Shown here: one piece after another, positions 49,179 through 49,510 of the stretch | Numbering within the stretch: the first letter of the stretch is position 1 | Layout: every line of letters starts with the position of its first letter | Origin: Acidimicrobiia bacterium | GTDB taxonomy: Bacteria; Actinomycetota; Acidimicrobiia; Acidimicrobiales; Acidimicrobilacustridaceae | Length of the DNA: 49,510 bases | Assembly (NCBI GenBank): GCA_020832495.1 | Contig: JAFIEP010000022.1 | Span: 1 to 49,510 of the forward strand | Reading direction: 5' to 3' | Made by a program: the position numbers and the translations under genes | The notes under the pieces: generated by a model | The model's database searches: none | What the model was told of the DNA's origin: nothing | Seen by the model: the letters and a program-made list of their open reading frames with translations, nothing else

Positions 49179-49510
49179 GGTTGCTCCTGTCCGTCCCAGC
49201 GCACCACGGCGCTGGCCCAACTCATGCCGGCCCCGAACCCGACGAGCAGTACCTTGTCGCCGGTGGTCAACCGGCCGGCGTCGGCCGCCTCTGCCAGCGC
49301 CATGGGGATCGAGGCGGCCGAGGTGTTTGCGGTGTGGCCCCCCGTCCCCACCCCGCGGGGCAGGCCGCCCCCCCCGCGAACGGCGGCCGCGTGGGTGAGG
49401 GGGCGGTTTGGCTGGGGGGGGGCCCGCACCCGGGGCAGCGGGGCCGCGCCCCTCCGCCGCAGCGGCCACCCGACCTAGGGGGCGACGGCGGTGATCTTCG
49501 CCGACGGCGC
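49175..49510 (-). CDS. fabH: 3-oxoacyl-ACP synthase III, C-terminal part only, in poor sequence
   Basis: The last 50 or so residues are clear: [20 protein letters not shown], then [20 protein letters not shown] and the stop at 49175. Upstream of about 49345 the reading frame breaks up in runs of C and G. A damaged counterpart of the PHQAN(R)RIIDAAAVR segment can still be guessed near 49400-49440, but it does not translate. The gene starts the fabH-fabG-acpP-fabF operon and initiates fatty acid synthesis from acetyl-CoA or branched primers. Confidence 0.8.

Noticed and set aside
1-49510. CRISPR array, tRNA, rRNA or insertion sequence
   Set aside because: I saw no regularly spaced repeats, no cloverleaf with a T-loop, no rRNA segments and no transposase or integrase gene on either strand; the four palindromes of the first 10 kb are too few and too irregular for CRISPR.

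Overview
The window is high-GC, gene-dense chromosomal DNA from an actinobacterium. Three F420-type LLM oxidoreductases, mycobacterial-style FadE pairs and thiolases, KstR-like operators, leaderless promoters and an S-layer-homology/beta-propeller protein together suggest the Acidimicrobiia (for example the Ilumatobacter relatives). That placement is inference: no rRNA, tRNA or other phylogenetic marker was seen. The right end (about 49345-49510) is clearly poor sequence, so isolated frameshifts elsewhere must be treated with care.

Layout. (1) 1-6957: lipid or steroid-ring catabolism (amidohydrolase, a pair of acyl-CoA dehydrogenases, a FadA6-like thiolase, an LLM oxidoreductase, an SDR). Five copies of one palindromic operator (core TGACGnnnCGTCA) lie in its promoter regions. 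(2) 7093-9840: a large secreted beta-propeller/SLH protein. (3) 10193-19512: a second catabolic block with a FadA3-like thiolase, two LLM oxidoreductases, an isochorismatase-fold protein that lacks its catalytic residues, a TetR regulator, a membrane acyltransferase, two SDRs and a PIG-L deacetylase; two KstR-like AGAACnnGTTCT palindromes sit in its promoters. (4) 19648-22489: a 3-kb toxin-antitoxin island with four small two-gene modules. Two are copies of a pair I cannot assign to a named family (a small protein ending in HAMPARPxxL plus a small helix-turn-helix protein); the other two are PIN-toxin modules. Two of the four toxin-like genes are frameshifted. (5) 23358-26035: magnesium homeostasis, with mgtC and a frameshifted mgtE behind an M-box riboswitch, an intrinsic terminator and a short acidic/proline-rich leader peptide. 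(6) 26195-36293: hisI and dispersed trp genes (trpE, trpC, trpF, trpB, trpA; no trpD or trpG) mixed with ygfZ, a membrane J-protein, a monooxygenase-fold protein, an aldo/keto reductase and an amino-acid racemase-like gene. (7) 37699-45403: an acyclic-terpene-utilisation-like operon (zinc-ribbon membrane protein, carboxyltransferase, biotin carboxylase, AtuA, acyl-CoA dehydrogenase). (8) 45598-49510: HU, Bcp, FabZ, then FabF, AcpP, FabG and the end of FabH for fatty acid synthesis.

A recurring feature is a hexamer TAnnnT exactly six bases before an ATG or GTG (twelve genes), the signature of leaderless transcripts. It suggests that many genes that look co-operonic, especially in the trp region, have their own promoters. 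Four copies of a roughly 50-bp imperfect palindrome occupy intergenic spaces in the first 10 kb. Best leads for new biology are the duplicated HAMPARP/HTH pair and the layered magnesium leader of mgtE.
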